From: Euglena gracilis
Taxonomy: Eukaryota; Euglenozoa; Euglenophyceae; Euglenales; Euglenaceae
DNA length: 64,000 bases
Assembly: GCA_900893395.1 (NCBI GenBank)
Contig: CAAHFI010550732.1
Coordinates: forward strand, 1 to 64,000
Reading direction: 5' to 3'
A model generated the notes under the pieces. The model made no database searches and was not told the origin of the DNA. It saw nothing but the letters and a program-made list of their open reading frames with translations. Positions 21,320 through 34,401 of this stretch are shown here, in pieces (position 1 is the first letter of the stretch; each line of letters begins with the position of its first letter). The translations under genes were made by a program, and so were the position numbers.

Positions 21320-21717
21320 ACCAATTATTGACGCGCATGAATGGATCAACGAGATTCCTGCTGTCCCTAGTCGCTGTCTGGTGAACCAACAACCAAGGGA
21401 ACGGGCTTGGATGTGTCAGCGGGGAAAGAAGACCCTGTTGAGTTTGACTCTAGTTTGATACTGTGCAACAACATGTGGGGCGTAGCATAGGTGGGAGGTG
21501 AGTGCCACCAACGAAGGCCACCGACTGCCTAAGGCAACAACCCCGAGTGGAGAAGAGGGCTTGCCCTACGGTCAGTTGTGTGTGCTGGAGACGGCAATGG
21601 TGAGGCCTCTCTCTTCGGAGTGCTGGCTGACCCACGCCAAGAGATAATCTGGTGCGAGCCTGCAGTGAAATACCACTACCTTCACCGTTGTTTTACTCAT
21701 CGAGTTGCAAGAGAGCG
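21127..21717 (+). rRNA. LSU domain IV/V block
   Basis: The longest conserved stretch: GGGGAATCTGACTGTTTAAT, then GCGGGTAAACGGCGGGAGTA and ACTATGACTCTCTTAAGGTA (21263-21302), ending after GAAATACCACTACC. The insertion target of R2-type LINEs (TTAAGGTAGCCAAATGCC) is intact. Confidence 0.75.
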
Positions 21718-21851
21718 GTGGCCATTTGGACATCGACCCTGCCCTTGTGGTGGGATCGTGGCTTTCCCCGATTCATGCACCAAGTCTGCAGCAGTCTCTG
21801 TTGTGGACGACTCTGGACGTGTCACAGTCCGATCAGCAGTCTCGAAACATC
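21718..21851 (+). other. LSU internal spacer, D10 region
   Basis: About 135 bp without core similarity between GAAATACCACTACC and GGGGAGTTTGGCTGGGGCGG. Confidence 0.55.
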
Positions 21852-22124
21852 GATCAGTTGGGGAGTTTGGCTGGGGCGGCACGCCTTTTACAACACAACG
21901 AAGGCGTCCTGAAGCATTGCTCAGGCAGAACAGAAATCTCCCAGGGAGGAGAAGGCCAAAGGTGCTGCTGATGCTGCGACTCTCAGTACGAGTCCGAAAC
22001 GTGCAATCGTGGCCTAACGATCCTTTGGTCAAGTGTGCGAATTCTGGATATCGAAGCCAGAGGTGTCAGAAAAATTACCACAGGGATAACTGGCTTGTGG
22101 CTGCCAAGCGTTCAAAGCGACGTC

Positions 22125-22156
<32 letters not shown>

Positions 22157-22205
22157 GCTTCCCACCCGCAGCCGAGTGGAAGAGTTGGATTGTTCACCCA
22201 CCAAC

Positions 22206-22249
<44 letters not shown>

Positions 22250-22275
22250 TTACCCTCCTGCCACAGACAGAGCAA
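21852..22275 (+). rRNA. LSU domain V block (peptidyl-transferase centre)
   Basis: Carries GGGGAGTTTGGCTGGGGCGG, ACCACAGGGATAACTGGCTT, TTTTTGATCCTTCGATGTCG and GGTTTAGACCGTCGTGAGAC, the universally conserved catalytic-centre sequences, in the expected order. Confidence 0.78.
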
Positions 22276-22396
22276 CCTGTGCGTAGTTTACTGCAGCCCC
22301 CGGGGGCCAGGAGCTGTTGTTGTGGGCCACCAGAGTGAAGCCTCTCCCACACCACAGCCTCCGAACCCCTTCCGGAGGGTGAAGTGTATCGTCTCC
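22276..22396 (+). other. LSU internal spacer before the sarcin-ricin loop
   Basis: About 120 extra bases between TTTTACCCTCCTG and the sarcin-ricin domain, where yeast has only about 25 nt. A spacer with a CCCCCGGGGG inverted repeat. Confidence 0.6.
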
Positions 22397-22547
22397 CAGT
22401 GCGATGGGCGTGACAATGGCATCACATGGTAGTACGAGAGGAACCCTTGTGGCACTCCCCTGGTTTCCACCGTGAGTCGAGCGACTGGTGTAGTGAAGCT
22501 ACCAAGTGACGGATACTGACTGGACGCATCTTAAGCCTGAATCCGAG
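22397..22547 (+). rRNA. LSU domain VI block with sarcin-ricin loop
   Basis: AGTACGAGAGGAACC (22431 on) is the sarcin-ricin loop bound by elongation factors. GAAGCTACCAAGTG and the CTTAAGCCTGAATCC end match the usual CGAAGCTACCATC and CTAAGTCAGAATCC. Confidence 0.75.
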
Positions 22548-23350
22548 ACCAGGCCTACAGCATGCCTGAACGGCCAACCCGTTGTGTTTGTGGGCTGAAC
22601 CAGCCAGGTGAATCAGTGTGTGCAATTCTCCAAGTGGAGCAACCCCTGCCGACGAGGCGTGTGCAACCCCAAGGCAAGTTCCTGCAAGCTGCCCATCCCG
22701 ACAGCCAACAACCGAAGGGACATCTGTGGAGCATCGAGGCAGAGCAGTACCCTTCTGGGTCTGCGCCAACACCAACTGGATCTGAACTGGCAAAGCAAGT
22801 GGCCACAGCTGAGCATTGACTGTCTGGAGAGTGTGACCCATCGTCGTGTGAAGCCTGTGCGTCAAGTGTCTTCCGGAGTGATTGCCGGCACCGGATGTGG
22901 TGTGCAGGCCTGCGAGATGGCAACATTGAGTGGGCAGGCTGCAAGCCTCCTGCCGGTCGGACAAACAGAGACCAAACACGGTTGTTGTGCTCCGGGTGAA
23001 GCATCCCAGCAGGCTTGCCCTCGGTGGGCTGCTGCCTGACCGAAGCCGAAAACAGAGAGTGACGGTTTTGTGCAAGGCGTGTGCAACGAAGGCAGAGCAT
23101 CATCGATCCCACCAGCTAGAGCCAACAGTCAACGGGGTGTGCCGACCCAACACCCCGCCCAGACCAGGCTGGATCTGCGGCGAGTGTAAGTGTTCAGAGG
23201 TTATACCAGCACCGATCAGGGAAGGACACAGCAAAGTGTGGCCATCATCCGACCAGTCGATTGTGTTGTCCGATCCGTTGAGCTCCAAGGCCGGGCTTCT
23301 GCAGGGAGTGGCTTCGGCTGCCCCTGCTGGGGCCGACCTGACAGAGTGGG
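22548..23350 (+). rRNA. LSU 3' terminal pieces and spacers
   Basis: About 800 bp after the last strongly conserved block; yeast has only a few hundred nt here. GCGAGTGTAAGTGTTCAGAG (near 23179) and CCGATCCGTTGAGCTCC (near 23270) faintly resemble the yeast terminal GGGTATTGTAAG and CGATCTGCTGAGATT, suggesting that the last mature piece lies in about 23130-23350. The rest must hold one or more spacers and small RNAs. Boundaries unresolved. Confidence 0.5.
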
Positions 23351-25093
23351 TGGTGAGAGGGGCCCCTGCAGCTTGCTGATGGAAGGGGGCCTCTCGGTGG
23401 TCTGCAGCAACCACCAAAGGCCAAGGCCTGTGTCTCAGGCCAGCTGTGTGAAGGGAGGCACACAACAACAACCGAGGATTCCGATCCCCTTGGAAAGTTC
23501 AGTAGTGCCGACTTAGAGAAATTCCACTTCGGTGGATTTCCGGAGATCTGCCATTCAAGTCCTGCCGAAGTGAGGATGCAGTCGGGTTTCTGGGGACCCG
23601 AAGTGCTGGTGCTGTCGGCTTCGCTGAATTGGACGTTCCCTGATACTGTAGTACTGTATCAGGGAAAAAATGTCCAAATTCAGAGTCGGCCCGACAGAAA
23701 AGTGTAGTGGCTGCAGGTCCGCGGACACTATATAATAGGGGGAACCCCCCCCCGGAAACGCATGAGAGGCAAATCAGGAGGCTGACCAGGGGGCCACTGC
23801 CGAAAGGCTTCAGAGGCAGTGGAACGGCACTGAAAGGTGGTAACAAGATACGGCTTCCTGGCCGGCGTGGAATGGTGTGCTCCGAAAGCTGTGCTCCGAC
23901 AGCTGTGCAGTGACGGTGTGCTCCGTGAGCAGTGTTCCCCAAGTGAGTGTCCTGCCTATCACCCCACAGGCTAGCAGCCCGGCCTGTGGGAGGGCAGGAC
24001 AGGGGTGCAAGGGCTGCCGGCCTGGACCTGCCGTGGCCAAAGGTCGTGGGCCACTGTCTCCGGACAGTGGTTCCACCGTGGAGGTGCTTCAAGCACCAGC
24101 GGCTCGGTAATTCCATCAACCAGCAGGCACCGTCATTGCAGGCAACGGTGAACGATCGTGTCGTATGCTTTGTTGGACTGTGACTCGACCGACGGGAGCA
24201 GGCAAAGTCGGGACCGGGGTAGCTGACCCCCGGGATACAAGTCAAAGCAGCAAACGACGGAAGGCCCACTCTACGAGGTGGGGACCTTAGCCGGACGGAG
24301 TGGTGGGGAGACTTCAACACAACCCCAATCCCTCCCTGGCAAGGCACCGATGGATCTGTGTTCGAGCTCTACCATTCGATTCCGTGACGTGTTGGCCTGA
24401 CTCCACGAGCAAATGCAGCTAAGGGAACGTGAGAGCAACGGGGCAGAGCATGGACTGACCCCCCTCCGGGCAACGAGCAGCTGGGATCCGTTCAGGATCA
24501 GGCCAAACGTCACGTCGAGTCATGGGAGAGTGTACGGACTGCCATCGTGAGCCCGGTGTCGAGGCTGTCTTCTGCACAGCCTCCGCCGACCAACCAACAG
24601 CTGGAATCCCCATTCGAAACGTTGTGCTTGCTGTCAACGAAAGCTGGCATCGACCCAAAGCAACAACAGAGACCGATCAGTCGGAGGATTGTGTTCGGAG
24701 AGAGAGCAAGCCCCACGGGGCCGAAGCAGTCTGCTAGAGCCAACAGCCAAGGGAACCTGTGTGTGAGAAGCCTGGGCTTCACGTCGATGGTCGATGGTCT
24801 AGTGTCTCGGGGCCAGGGGAACCCCACGGTGTGTCGAAGCTTCACCCAATCGAGCCACCAACGATGTCGATGTGTTGACCGGGCTCCACCGTCAGGGCCC
24901 CCTCTGTGAGAGCCTCGGATTGAGCAGTGCAAATCAGTGAACCGTTGTGGTGTGAGACGAAATCAGGCCTCCCCTCTCGTGTCAGCAACGAGAGGGGACT
25001 GCAAGGCCAGGCTAACGTTGCCGTGTTGTGAATGTCGTCTGGTTTTTCGGCAGGAACCCCTGCAAGGGGGGGAATGCTGGGAACGGACCGACG
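23351..25093 (+). other. Intergenic spacer (IGS), copy 3
   Basis: 1743 bp. Same elements as the reference IGS: ITS1-related block about 23486-23759, palindrome about 23636-23691, hairpin before 18S. The C run after the TATA-like site is one longer, and the C run near 24227 one shorter, than in copy 2. Confidence 0.85.
23729..23738 (+). promoter_or_regulatory. TATA-like candidate Pol I initiation site, copy 3
   Basis: Same TATATAATAG plus G run, 1.36 kb before 18S. Inferred only. Confidence 0.35.
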
Positions 25094-26620
25094 AATCTGG
25101 TTGATCCTGCCAGCAGTCATATGCTTTGTTCAAGGGCTAAGCCATGCACGTCTCAGCGCAAACGGAGTGACAGTGGATCTGTGAATGGCTCCTTACATCA
25201 GCAGTCATCTACGTGATAGAGTGTGCTCGGTCCACCTGCAAGGACCCCATTGGACATCCACCAAAACCTTGTGGCTAATACACGTTCGACCCAGTCAGCC
25301 ATGCAACACTCGGCAGGGATCCTGTCTCCGGACAGTCCCTTCACCGGTGGTGGCGGATGTATGCCCAGCTGATACGAAGACCAGCGGCCGCAAGGCCAGT
25401 GTGTTGGCATGGTTGACTCAGGCTGGCCCTCCGTGGCCGCAGTGCTGGTGGATTTCGTGCATGCCTCGTGCATGCCCCACTTGATCGCAAGAGCTTCTGA
25501 CCTATCAGCTTGACTGTGGTGTATCGGACCACAGTGGCCTTGACGGGTAACGGAGAATCAGGGTTCGATTCCGGAGAGGGAGCCTGAGAGACGGCTACCA
25601 CTACCAAGGTGGGCAGCAGGCACGCAAATTGCCCCATGCAAAGACAGTCTGTGAGGCAGCGACGAACAGTAGCAACCCCGTCGGCCTTACGTGCCGATGG
25701 GGCTTGGAATGGACGCTATCCAAAGACAGCCGTGAGTATCAACCGGAGGGCAAGTCTGGTGCCAGCAGCTGCGGTAATTCCAGCTCCGAGGGCGTATACT
25801 AACATTGCTGCTGTTAAAACACTTGTAGTCTGCCTACGGGCTGCAGGTCTGCTGGGTGGCCGGTTTGTTGTTTCTCTGGCCAGGGAAGGACCTCGGTTCG
25901 ACCCTGTGTTGGGCTGCAACGGCTGGACTCAACCCCCAGTGGTACGTCCCTGCGCCCACCTCTCAGTCGATGGTGAGATCTGCTCCTGCCAAAAGTCTGC
26001 TTCACTGCAGGCCAAAGCGGTTTATGCCTCCCGCACTGGCAACGGACACCAACAGGGGACCCAGCCTCGAGCTGGGTAGTCTACCTCTGGTCCACCACCG
26101 GAGCCCACCGTCTTCGACACCCTGGAAAACTCAGTGTGCTCAAAGCATCCCCGCGACGGCTGAATGTCCATCCATGGAATGTCAAGGCATCGACCAAGTG
26201 TGGCATTGGAGTTGTGCTGGCCTTGGGGCCCACTCTGGACAACCTGGTGGTGTGTTCCTGCAGGATCAACAGGATCGTTGCCCTGCCTGGCCTTCGGGTC
26301 TCGTCAGGCTTCGTCCCCTGTCCCTGCAGCTTGCACCCATCGATCGTAAGTGATGGGACTGTTCGGGGTGAAAGATACGGGAGCGCCAGAGGTGAAATTC
26401 TTAGATCGCTGCCAGATCCACTGCAGCGAAGGCGTTCTGCAAGTGCACGTCCGTCGATCAAGAATGAGAGTTCGGGGAGCAAAGATGATCAGACACCGTC
26501 GTAGTCCGGCCACTGTAAACGATGCCGGCCAGGCCTTGGCAGAGCAAGAATCCTAGACTCTGTCAGGGCCACTCCTCCCACAACGAGAAATCCACAGCCT
26601 GTGGGTTCAGGGGGAGTACT

Positions 26621-26654
<34 letters not shown>

Positions 26655-27397
26655 TGGCACCACAAGGCGTGGAGTATGCGGCTTAATTTGACTCAACGCG
26701 GGGAATGTTACCAGGTCAGGACGCAACTGGGATTGACAGATTGAGAGCTCTTTCTTGATCTTGTGGACGGTGGTGCATGGCCGCTCCTGATTGGTGGAGT
26801 GATTTGTCTGGTTGATTCCGATAACGAGTGAGACATCTGCCTCCCACTAGCCTGAGGCTCGCATTTGGTAGGGTTCGGCTGCTCGGTGGCAGCCCCCTGG
26901 CAACAGGGGGAGATGTACCGGTGCATGCTCCCGAGAGCCTCCAGTTCAGCTTCTCTGAGGTGCTGTGTCCGCCACAAAGGGCATGCATGCTAGAGCCAAC
27001 AGCAGGTCTGTGATGCTCCCAGATGTCCTGGGCCGCACGCGCACTACATTGTCACAGTGAAGGTGTCGACATGCCCACTCCGGTGGGCCCTGGCCTGAAG
27101 AGGCTGGGAAATCCTGCAAGCCTGTGACGTACTGGGGATAGATGGTTGCAACTGTCTGCCTTGAACGTGGAATGCCTAGTATGCCTGGGTCATCAGCCCA
27201 GACCGATTGTGTCCCTGCCATTTGTACACACCGCCCGTCGTTGCTACCGATGGTGGCTGGATAGAGTCATCAGGAGGTTGTGGAGGCGGCCTCTCGGGGC
27301 AGTAGAGCATCCCAGCCGAAATTGGACGATGTCCAGCCACTAGAGGAAGCAAAAGTCGTAACAAGGTTGCTGTAGGTGAACCTGCAGCAGGATCATT
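25094..27397 (+). rRNA. 18S (SSU) rRNA, copy 3
   Basis: 2304 bp, same length and ends as the reference copy, with all universal blocks intact. Confidence 0.97.
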
Positions 27398-28581
27398 GCA
27401 GTCGAGAGATCTCTCGTTGTCGATGTCGTTGCTGGGACCCGGTGGGTCCCGGCCAAGGAGTGAAGCAGTGCTGTGTCGTGACGGTGCCTGCAGGGTCCCA
27501 GCTCTCTGCTTGGGACCTGGGGTGGTCGAGCCACACCCCACGGAGAAGCCTCTCTCACGGTCCCGTTGCAGTGCCCGTCCAGTCACTCGACGTTGTTTGG
27601 TTGCCACAGAAACCCAGTGCTCAGTCGACCGTCGTGTTGTGGGGTCAGCCTACTCTCGATACAGAACCCCCACACCGACGACAAGCCTCCGTTGCAGTGT
27701 TCTGATCCCCCGACGTTGTCCCCAGACCAAGCCACAAAGAGACCTCCTGAATGGAACCACACCGAGGGCTCTCCTCGACCTCGGAACGGTGTTGTTGTGC
27801 TGGTCTTGGCTGGGGTCAACCATCCCGGAGCAGTGTGGGAACGGAGGATTTGGGATGCTGACCGTGTTCCCCTGAGAAAGTGCAGTCGTTTTCGACTTAT
27901 GCATTTTCGGAATCCCCGGTGGAGTGTCGGGATTTCGGATTTGCAGTGCTGCCGAAGTGCTGACGAAGTCCGGGTGGCTGGGACCCGAAGTGCCGATACT
28001 ATCGGCTTCGCTGAACGGCATTTCCCTGATAGACTGATACAGTAGTACTGTATCAGGGAATCCGATCCGGAATTTGTCAGAGTCGGAGTACTACACTTTT
28101 CTCAGGCGGGCCGGTTTCTGCGCGGAGACTAATACATAGGGAACCCCCCCCTCCGGAGTCACCTCCGGAGGTCCGAGAAATCGGAAGGGGGCACAACCCT
28201 GGGCAGACGGGTCGGTCTGCCACCGGAGTCCTTGGCCAACGACCAGGCAGGGGTCAGCCAAGGGGCCGGATTTCGTGGCCAAGGATCGGTGGGGATGGAC
28301 TCCCACCGACGGCCCAGCTGTTGAATTGGCATTCGAGTGGTGGCAAAGCTGTGCAAACAGAGACCAAACCGTTGAATCGTGGCCAAGGATGGTGGAGGTG
28401 GACTCTTCACCGGAGGCCCAGCTGTTGATGGCAGTCCATCGGTGGAAAGGCTTGAAACAGAGACCAAAACCGTTGAACGTTGCTGTCGAACCCAGCCAAG
28501 GGGTCAAACCCGAGGCTGGGTGAGAGAGGGTCTGACCAACCCTCCGATGAAGTCACGGTCGAAGGAGTCGTCTGGCAAAGA
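27398..28581 (+). other. ITS1, copy 3
   Basis: 1184 bp with the IGS-related block from about 27869 and the tandem duplication at about 28274-28477. Confidence 0.88.
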
Positions 28582-28747
28582 GCTTACCTGTTGTGGTGGA
28601 TGTCTTGGCCCAGGTTCTGAGGAAGGACACAGCAGCCTTGCGATACGTTCGGTGATACGCAGAGTCTTGTGATCTGGACAAAGGAACAGCTTCGAACGCA
28701 ACTGGCCAGCAAGGGGTTCCCCCCGAGCTGCCTGTGCGCCAGTGTTG
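28582..28747 (+). rRNA. 5.8S rRNA (LSU1), copy 3
   Basis: Same segment as the reference 5.8S, with the LSU2-pairing 3' end intact. Ends estimated. Confidence 0.85.
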
Positions 28748-29083
28748 GATGGACGGGAGCAGGTGGATCCATTGCTGGCAATGATCCCCTCTCCCCAAGT
28801 GGTGCTCCGATGATCGGTGGTGGTGTTGCCTGGCCCTGCCAGGTCGATGCCATTGCCGGTGTGTTGATTGTTGGCTGTCCGAGTGGATCGATCGACCGAT
28901 GCAACGGAGGTGTGGCACGGTCGAGGTGCAGGGGCCTCCGGCTCCTGCCCCAGTAACCGATGGCTGAAACTTGTGGCTCTCCCAAGCAACGATGCATCTG
29001 CCTCGAACCACTGTCGGTCCCTCGGCCCAGAGATGGGCAGTCAACAGGCAAGGTCCCAGTGACCCTCTGCCTACAACTGGTCG
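28748..29083 (+). other. ITS2, copy 3
   Basis: 336 bp spacer, same as the reference. No gene seen. Confidence 0.8.
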
Positions 29084-32000
29084 TGTGACCTGGCGCACAT
29101 GGAATGACCCACCGAACTTAAGCATATCACTCAGTGGAGGAACAGCAAGCAACCTCGATTGCTGCAGTAATGGCGAATGAACGAGCAGGACCCACGGCTC
29201 TTCCTGAAAATGGGCTTCCTGACTCGAGGACCCCGACTTTAGGTCACCTGTGTGGTGCCTGGGTTGTGGTGCATCTCGATCGGCTTTCGTTGGAATCCAG
29301 CAAACCCTGTGGGCTATGGAGCAGTTGGCTGTGTCTCGGTGCTTCCCAGTACCAAGAAGAGTCCTGGAATGGACCCACGAAACAGGGAGACTGTCCCGTA
29401 TGGCTGAACCGTGTGCTGGGATCACTGGGATGTGGCTGGCTGTATCCCCGAGTAGAGTGGCTTGGGACTGCAGTTTGAAGAGTGACGTGTATCCGTCACA
29501 AGGTGGCATACAGACCTGGGACCGATAGTGCACAAGTAGAGTGATCGAAGGATGCAAAGAACTCCGCGAAGAGGGTTAAAAGTCCCTGAAGCCGCAACAG
29601 GATCGGTGGTGTGCAGTGCTGTATCGTTCTAGATCTGACCAAGCGTCTCTGGGTCAGCCCAGGGCTGGCCACCGAGCCCCTGTCTCCGGACAGGGATGAC
29701 TATCGTGGCAGCCCCGTGGTGGCAGCTCCGCCTGCCAGGACCTGGAGTTTGCGAGTGAGACATTCAACCAAGTGTGGGAATCGTGACGGACCGACCCCGG
29801 TCAACGGTGGTCTTGTTGTGTGGCTGAACGGTCTCCAAGCAGAGTGTGCCAGAGGCCTCCCACACCACTGCCCTGTTGCATCGGGTGTTCGATGCCGGTC
29901 GATGGTTGTTGCTGCTTGTCCTCGATCCCGGTGTGTCTTCGGACATGTCGGTCGCTGGTGGTTGGGCTGGATTCGGGGTGTGCTTGGCTGCACCGGGGGC
30001 TGCACCGTTCTGACGGTGGTCCCCTTGCTGGCTGCACCGTCCCCCAGCCTGACCCCAGTGAGAAATTGGCAGCAGAGCTTGGCACCCCTCCTTGCAGTGC
30101 TGCTCTCTGCCCGTCTCGAAACACGGACCAAGGAGTCTAAGGAGCTTGCCAGTCGGATGGCTGATCCAAAACCTCTTCTGAGGCGTGGTGAAGGCAACTA
30201 TCCTTCCAGATGGGGCTAGTCTCTGCATGGAACGACCGGACCCGAAGTCCAGTGGACAGGGTTTCGAGTGCTTGCAAGGTCCTTGGGACCCGAAAGGTGG
30301 TGAACTATACCGTTCTACGGTGAAGCCATGGGAAACTGTGGTGGAAGCCGGTCGCTGTTCTGACGTGCAAATTGTGTAGCCTGAGTGCGGCATAGGGGTG
30401 AAAGGCCAATCGAGCCACCTAGTAGCTGGTTCCCTTCGAAGTTTCCCTCAGGATAGCTGGGATCCAATGATGCAAAGCTTGTATGTGACTGGTTGCATCC
30501 GGTAAAGCAACGCATGAGAGGCCAACCCTGGGGAGCCCAGCTCCTCAACCTATCCTCGAACTGTGAATGGGTGCGGACAACCCAGGCATGCTTCTTTGCC
30601 ACGACAGGAGGCTGTGTAACAGCAGTTCTCCCCGTCTTCTGAGCATGTTCGTCCCGTAGTTGCAACTGGCTGTACGTTGCTGGTGACGTGTCGTGGGGTC
30701 AGGCCAAGGGAGTCGGTGGCACCCCAAGCCAGACCCGGATCCTCTGGGGTGAAGCAGAGAGAACCCAGCTCCAGAGGGGAAGGCAATGGCAGAACGGTGG
30801 CCTCGAGGCTGTCCCCCGACTGTTACCCGGACCCTTCGTGGTTCGATCCCAGTGAACGAGTCGTTGCAAGACTGTCGTTGAACAATGGATCCTACGTGGA
30901 CCATGACTGGTAAGCAGTGCTGGTGATGCGGGGTGCTCCGAGAGCAGACTTACAGATCCCGAGTGCTGGCTCATACTCAGATCCCACAAAGGATGTTGCT
31001 TACTACGGATAGCAGGTCGGTGGCCATGAAGGTTGGAACCCGCTGAGGAATGTGTAACAACTCACCTGCCGAAGTGCGCAGCTCCGAAAATGGATGGTGC
31101 CCAAGTCAGTGTGTCTCCCTTACAGTCTGCCATCGATGTGGCAGCCAAGGCAGAGCATCGTTGTGTAGAAAGGGCATGGACAACAGCTGATCGTGTTGGG
31201 ATTGATCCCGGCTTGAGGCGTTGCCCAGAGCAGATCTTGGTTGTAGTAGCGAGTACTCCACCTGGAGAGGAGTGGCAACACAACCCCGCTGTGTGCGGTT
31301 GAGGACTGGAGTGGAGCAGGTTTCCACACCAAACAGCCGTTGAATGTGGGTCAACCGACCGTGAGCCAAGTGGTAAGTTCACCGAACAACCAAAGCTGCC
31401 TCGATCTGCCTGACCTCAACCCCTGTGGTGGGGCCTCGACGTGGTGTGCATGCCACTGGAGAGAGCAACAACCAAGCTGCCCCCGTCGTTGGATTCCCTT
31501 GCAGGGGAGCTGAGAGAGGAGCAGAGCATCGGGCAGGAATGGCAAACAGGCAAGTGCGAGCAAGATTCTACTGTCATGGGCTAGAGGTCCCTTCGGGTCG
31601 GTGGCGACACCCCCAAGGCAGCCCCTCCAGGCATCGAACCAGTGAATCCCCTGTGGAGTTCTCGTTTCCTCCTGATGCAGACTCACGCGGGCTATCGATC
31701 GGCATGACAGATGGTGGTGTATGCCCTTCGCTCAGCAAGGCGGTGTGGTCTCCACACCGATGGCAGTCCTGATTACAACATCCGACACAAAGTCGAACGT
31801 GTCAAAGTGTGTGCAAAGTGGCAGTCACTGGTTCCAATGAACAGCCTGAAGGATTCTCGTGCCTCAGGACCCTTGTGTCCGTACTGCATCACCGCAGCCG
31901 GTCTCCTCGACTAGACGTCGCTTGTCCACGGACGAAATGCAGCTAAGGGAAGTCGGCAAACTGGCCGTGCACCTTTGGAAGATACGGTGGCTCCAGAGGC

Positions 32001-32310
32001 CAAGTCAGCAGGCCCTGTCGTGGGGGTTGTGGGAGTTACGGTCGATCACCCTGTGGGATGGCCTCTCGGGGCCGTTCTGCGGGGCTGTCTTCGCCGTGGC
32101 CTCTGCTTCATCCCGGACAGGGGCAACCCTTCGGGTCCTCGTGGCCTGTAGGGCCGACCTGTTGACTAACCAGTGGCTCGTGTGGAACTGTTGCTGTGCA
32201 GGGGAATCTGACTGTTTAATTGAAACCCAGCTTTGTGAAGGGACCAGCTGGCTGGTTCCGTGAGGTGACTTCTGCCCAGTGCTCTGATTGTCAATGCGAA
32301 GAGATTCAGC

Positions 32311-32371
<61 letters not shown>

Positions 32372-33176
32372 ACCAATTATTGACGCGCATGAATGGATCA
32401 ACGAGATTCCTGCTGTCCCTAGTCGCTGTCTGGTGAACCAACAACCAAGGGAACGGGCTTGGATGTGTCAGCGGGGAAAGAAGACCCTGTTGAGTTTGAC
32501 TCTAGTTTGATACTGTGCAACAACATGTGGGGCGTAGCATAGGTGGGAGGTGAGTGCCACCAACGAAGGCCACCGACTGCCTAAGGCAACAACCCCGAGT
32601 GGAGAAGAGGGCTTGCCCTACGGTCAGTTGTGTGTGCTGGAGACGGCAATGGTGAGGCCTCTCTCTTCGGAGTGCTGGCTGACCCACGCCAAGAGATAAT
32701 CTGGTGCGAGCCTGCAGTGAAATACCACTACCTTCACCGTTGTTTTACTCATCGAGTTGCAAGAGAGCGGTGGCCATTTGGACATCGACCCTGCCCTTGT
32801 GGTGGGATCGTGGCTTTCCCCGATTCATGCACCAAGTCTGCAGCAGTCTCTGTTGTGGACGACTCTGGACGTGTCACAGTCCGATCAGCAGTCTCGAAAC
32901 ATCGATCAGTTGGGGAGTTTGGCTGGGGCGGCACGCCTTTTACAACACAACGAAGGCGTCCTGAAGCATTGCTCAGGCAGAACAGAAATCTCCCAGGGAG
33001 GAGAAGGCCAAAGGTGCTGCTGATGCTGCGACTCTCAGTACGAGTCCGAAACGTGCAATCGTGGCCTAACGATCCTTTGGTCAAGTGTGCGAATTCTGGA
33101 TATCGAAGCCAGAGGTGTCAGAAAAATTACCACAGGGATAACTGGCTTGTGGCTGCCAAGCGTTCAAAGCGACGTC

Positions 33177-33208
<32 letters not shown>

Positions 33209-33257
33209 GCTTCCCACCCGCAGCCGAGTGGAAGAGTTGGATTGTTCACCCACCAAC

Positions 33258-33301
<44 letters not shown>

Positions 33302-34401
33302 TTACCCTCCTGCCACAGACAGAGCAACCTGTGCGTAGTTTACTGCAGCCCCCGGGGCCAGGAGCTGTTGTTGTGGGCCACCAGAGTGAAGCCTCTCCCA
33401 CACCACAGCCTCCGAACCCCTTCCGGAGGGTGAAGTGTATCGTCTCCCAGTGCGATGGGCGTGACAATGGCATCACATGGTAGTACGAGAGGAACCCTTG
33501 TGGCACTCCCCTGGTTTCCACCGTGAGTCGAGCGACTGGTGTAGTGAAGCTACCAAGTGACGGATACTGACTGGACGCATCTTAAGCCTGAATCCGAGAC
33601 CAGGCCTACAGCATGCCTGAACGGCCAACCCGTTGTGTTTGTGGGCTGAACCAGCCAGGTGAATCAGTGTGTGCAATTCTCCAAGTGGAGCAACCCCTGC
33701 CGACGAGGCGTGTGCAACCCCAAGGCAAGTTCCTGCAAGCTGCCCATCCCGACAGCCAACAACCGAAGGGACATCTGTGGAGCATCGAGGCAGAGCAGTA
33801 CCCTTCTGGGTCTGCGCCAACACCAACTGGATCTGAACTGGCAAAGCAAGTGGCCACAGCTGAGCATTGACTGTCTGGAGAGTGTGACCCATCGTCGTGT
33901 GAAGCCTGTGCGTCAAGTGTCTTCCGGAGTGATTGCCGGCACCGGATGTGGTGTGCAGGCCTGCGAGATGGCAACATTGAGTGGGCAGGCTGCAAGCCTC
34001 CTGCCGGTCGGACAAACAGAGACCAAACACGGTTGTTGTGCTCCGGGTGAAGCATCCCAGCAGGCTTGCCCTCGGTGGGCTGCTGCCTGACCGAAGCCGA
34101 AAACAGAGAGTGACGGTTTTGTGCAAGGCGTGTGCAACGAAGGCAGAGCATCATCGATCCCACCAGCTAGAGCCAACAGTCAACGGGGTGTGCCGACCCA
34201 ACACCCCGCCCAGACCAGGCTGGATCTGCGGCGAGTGTAAGTGTTCAGAGGTTATACCAGCACCGATCAGGGAAGGACACAGCAAAGTGTGGCCATCATC
34301 CGACCAGTCGATTGTGTTGTCCGATCCGTTGAGCTCCAAGGCCGGGCTTCTGCAGGGAGTGGCTTCGGCTGCCCCTGCTGGGGCCGACCTGACAGAGTGG
34401 G
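29084..34401 (+). rRNA. Fragmented LSU rRNA region, copy 3
   Basis: 5318 bp, same block order as the dissected copy. One G is missing in the CCCCCGGGG run near 33352, in the spacer before the sarcin-ricin loop, a homopolymer difference. Confidence 0.9.

Larger units (their letters stand above)
18032..23350 (+). rRNA. Fragmented LSU rRNA region (LSU2-LSU14), copy 2 (reference copy)
   Basis: About 5319 bp carrying the large-subunit core in canonical order (domains I to VI), with extra spacers at variable regions. In E. gracilis the mature LSU is known to be 14 separate RNAs held together by base pairing. The sequence shows this indirectly: conserved blocks align well with yeast and human LSU, while between them lie 80-480 bp stretches with no resemblance. 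Exact ends of the mature pieces are not visible, so the blocks listed below are approximate. The 3' limit is inferred. Confidence 0.9.

Noticed and set aside
21263-21330. Possible R1/R2-type LINE insertion in LSU
   Set aside because: The target TTAAGGTAGCCAAATGCC and its flanks run uninterrupted in all copies that contain it.
21578-22216. A 212-residue plus-strand frame
   Set aside because: It overlaps the catalytic-centre part of LSU rRNA, whose sequence is explained by rRNA conservation.
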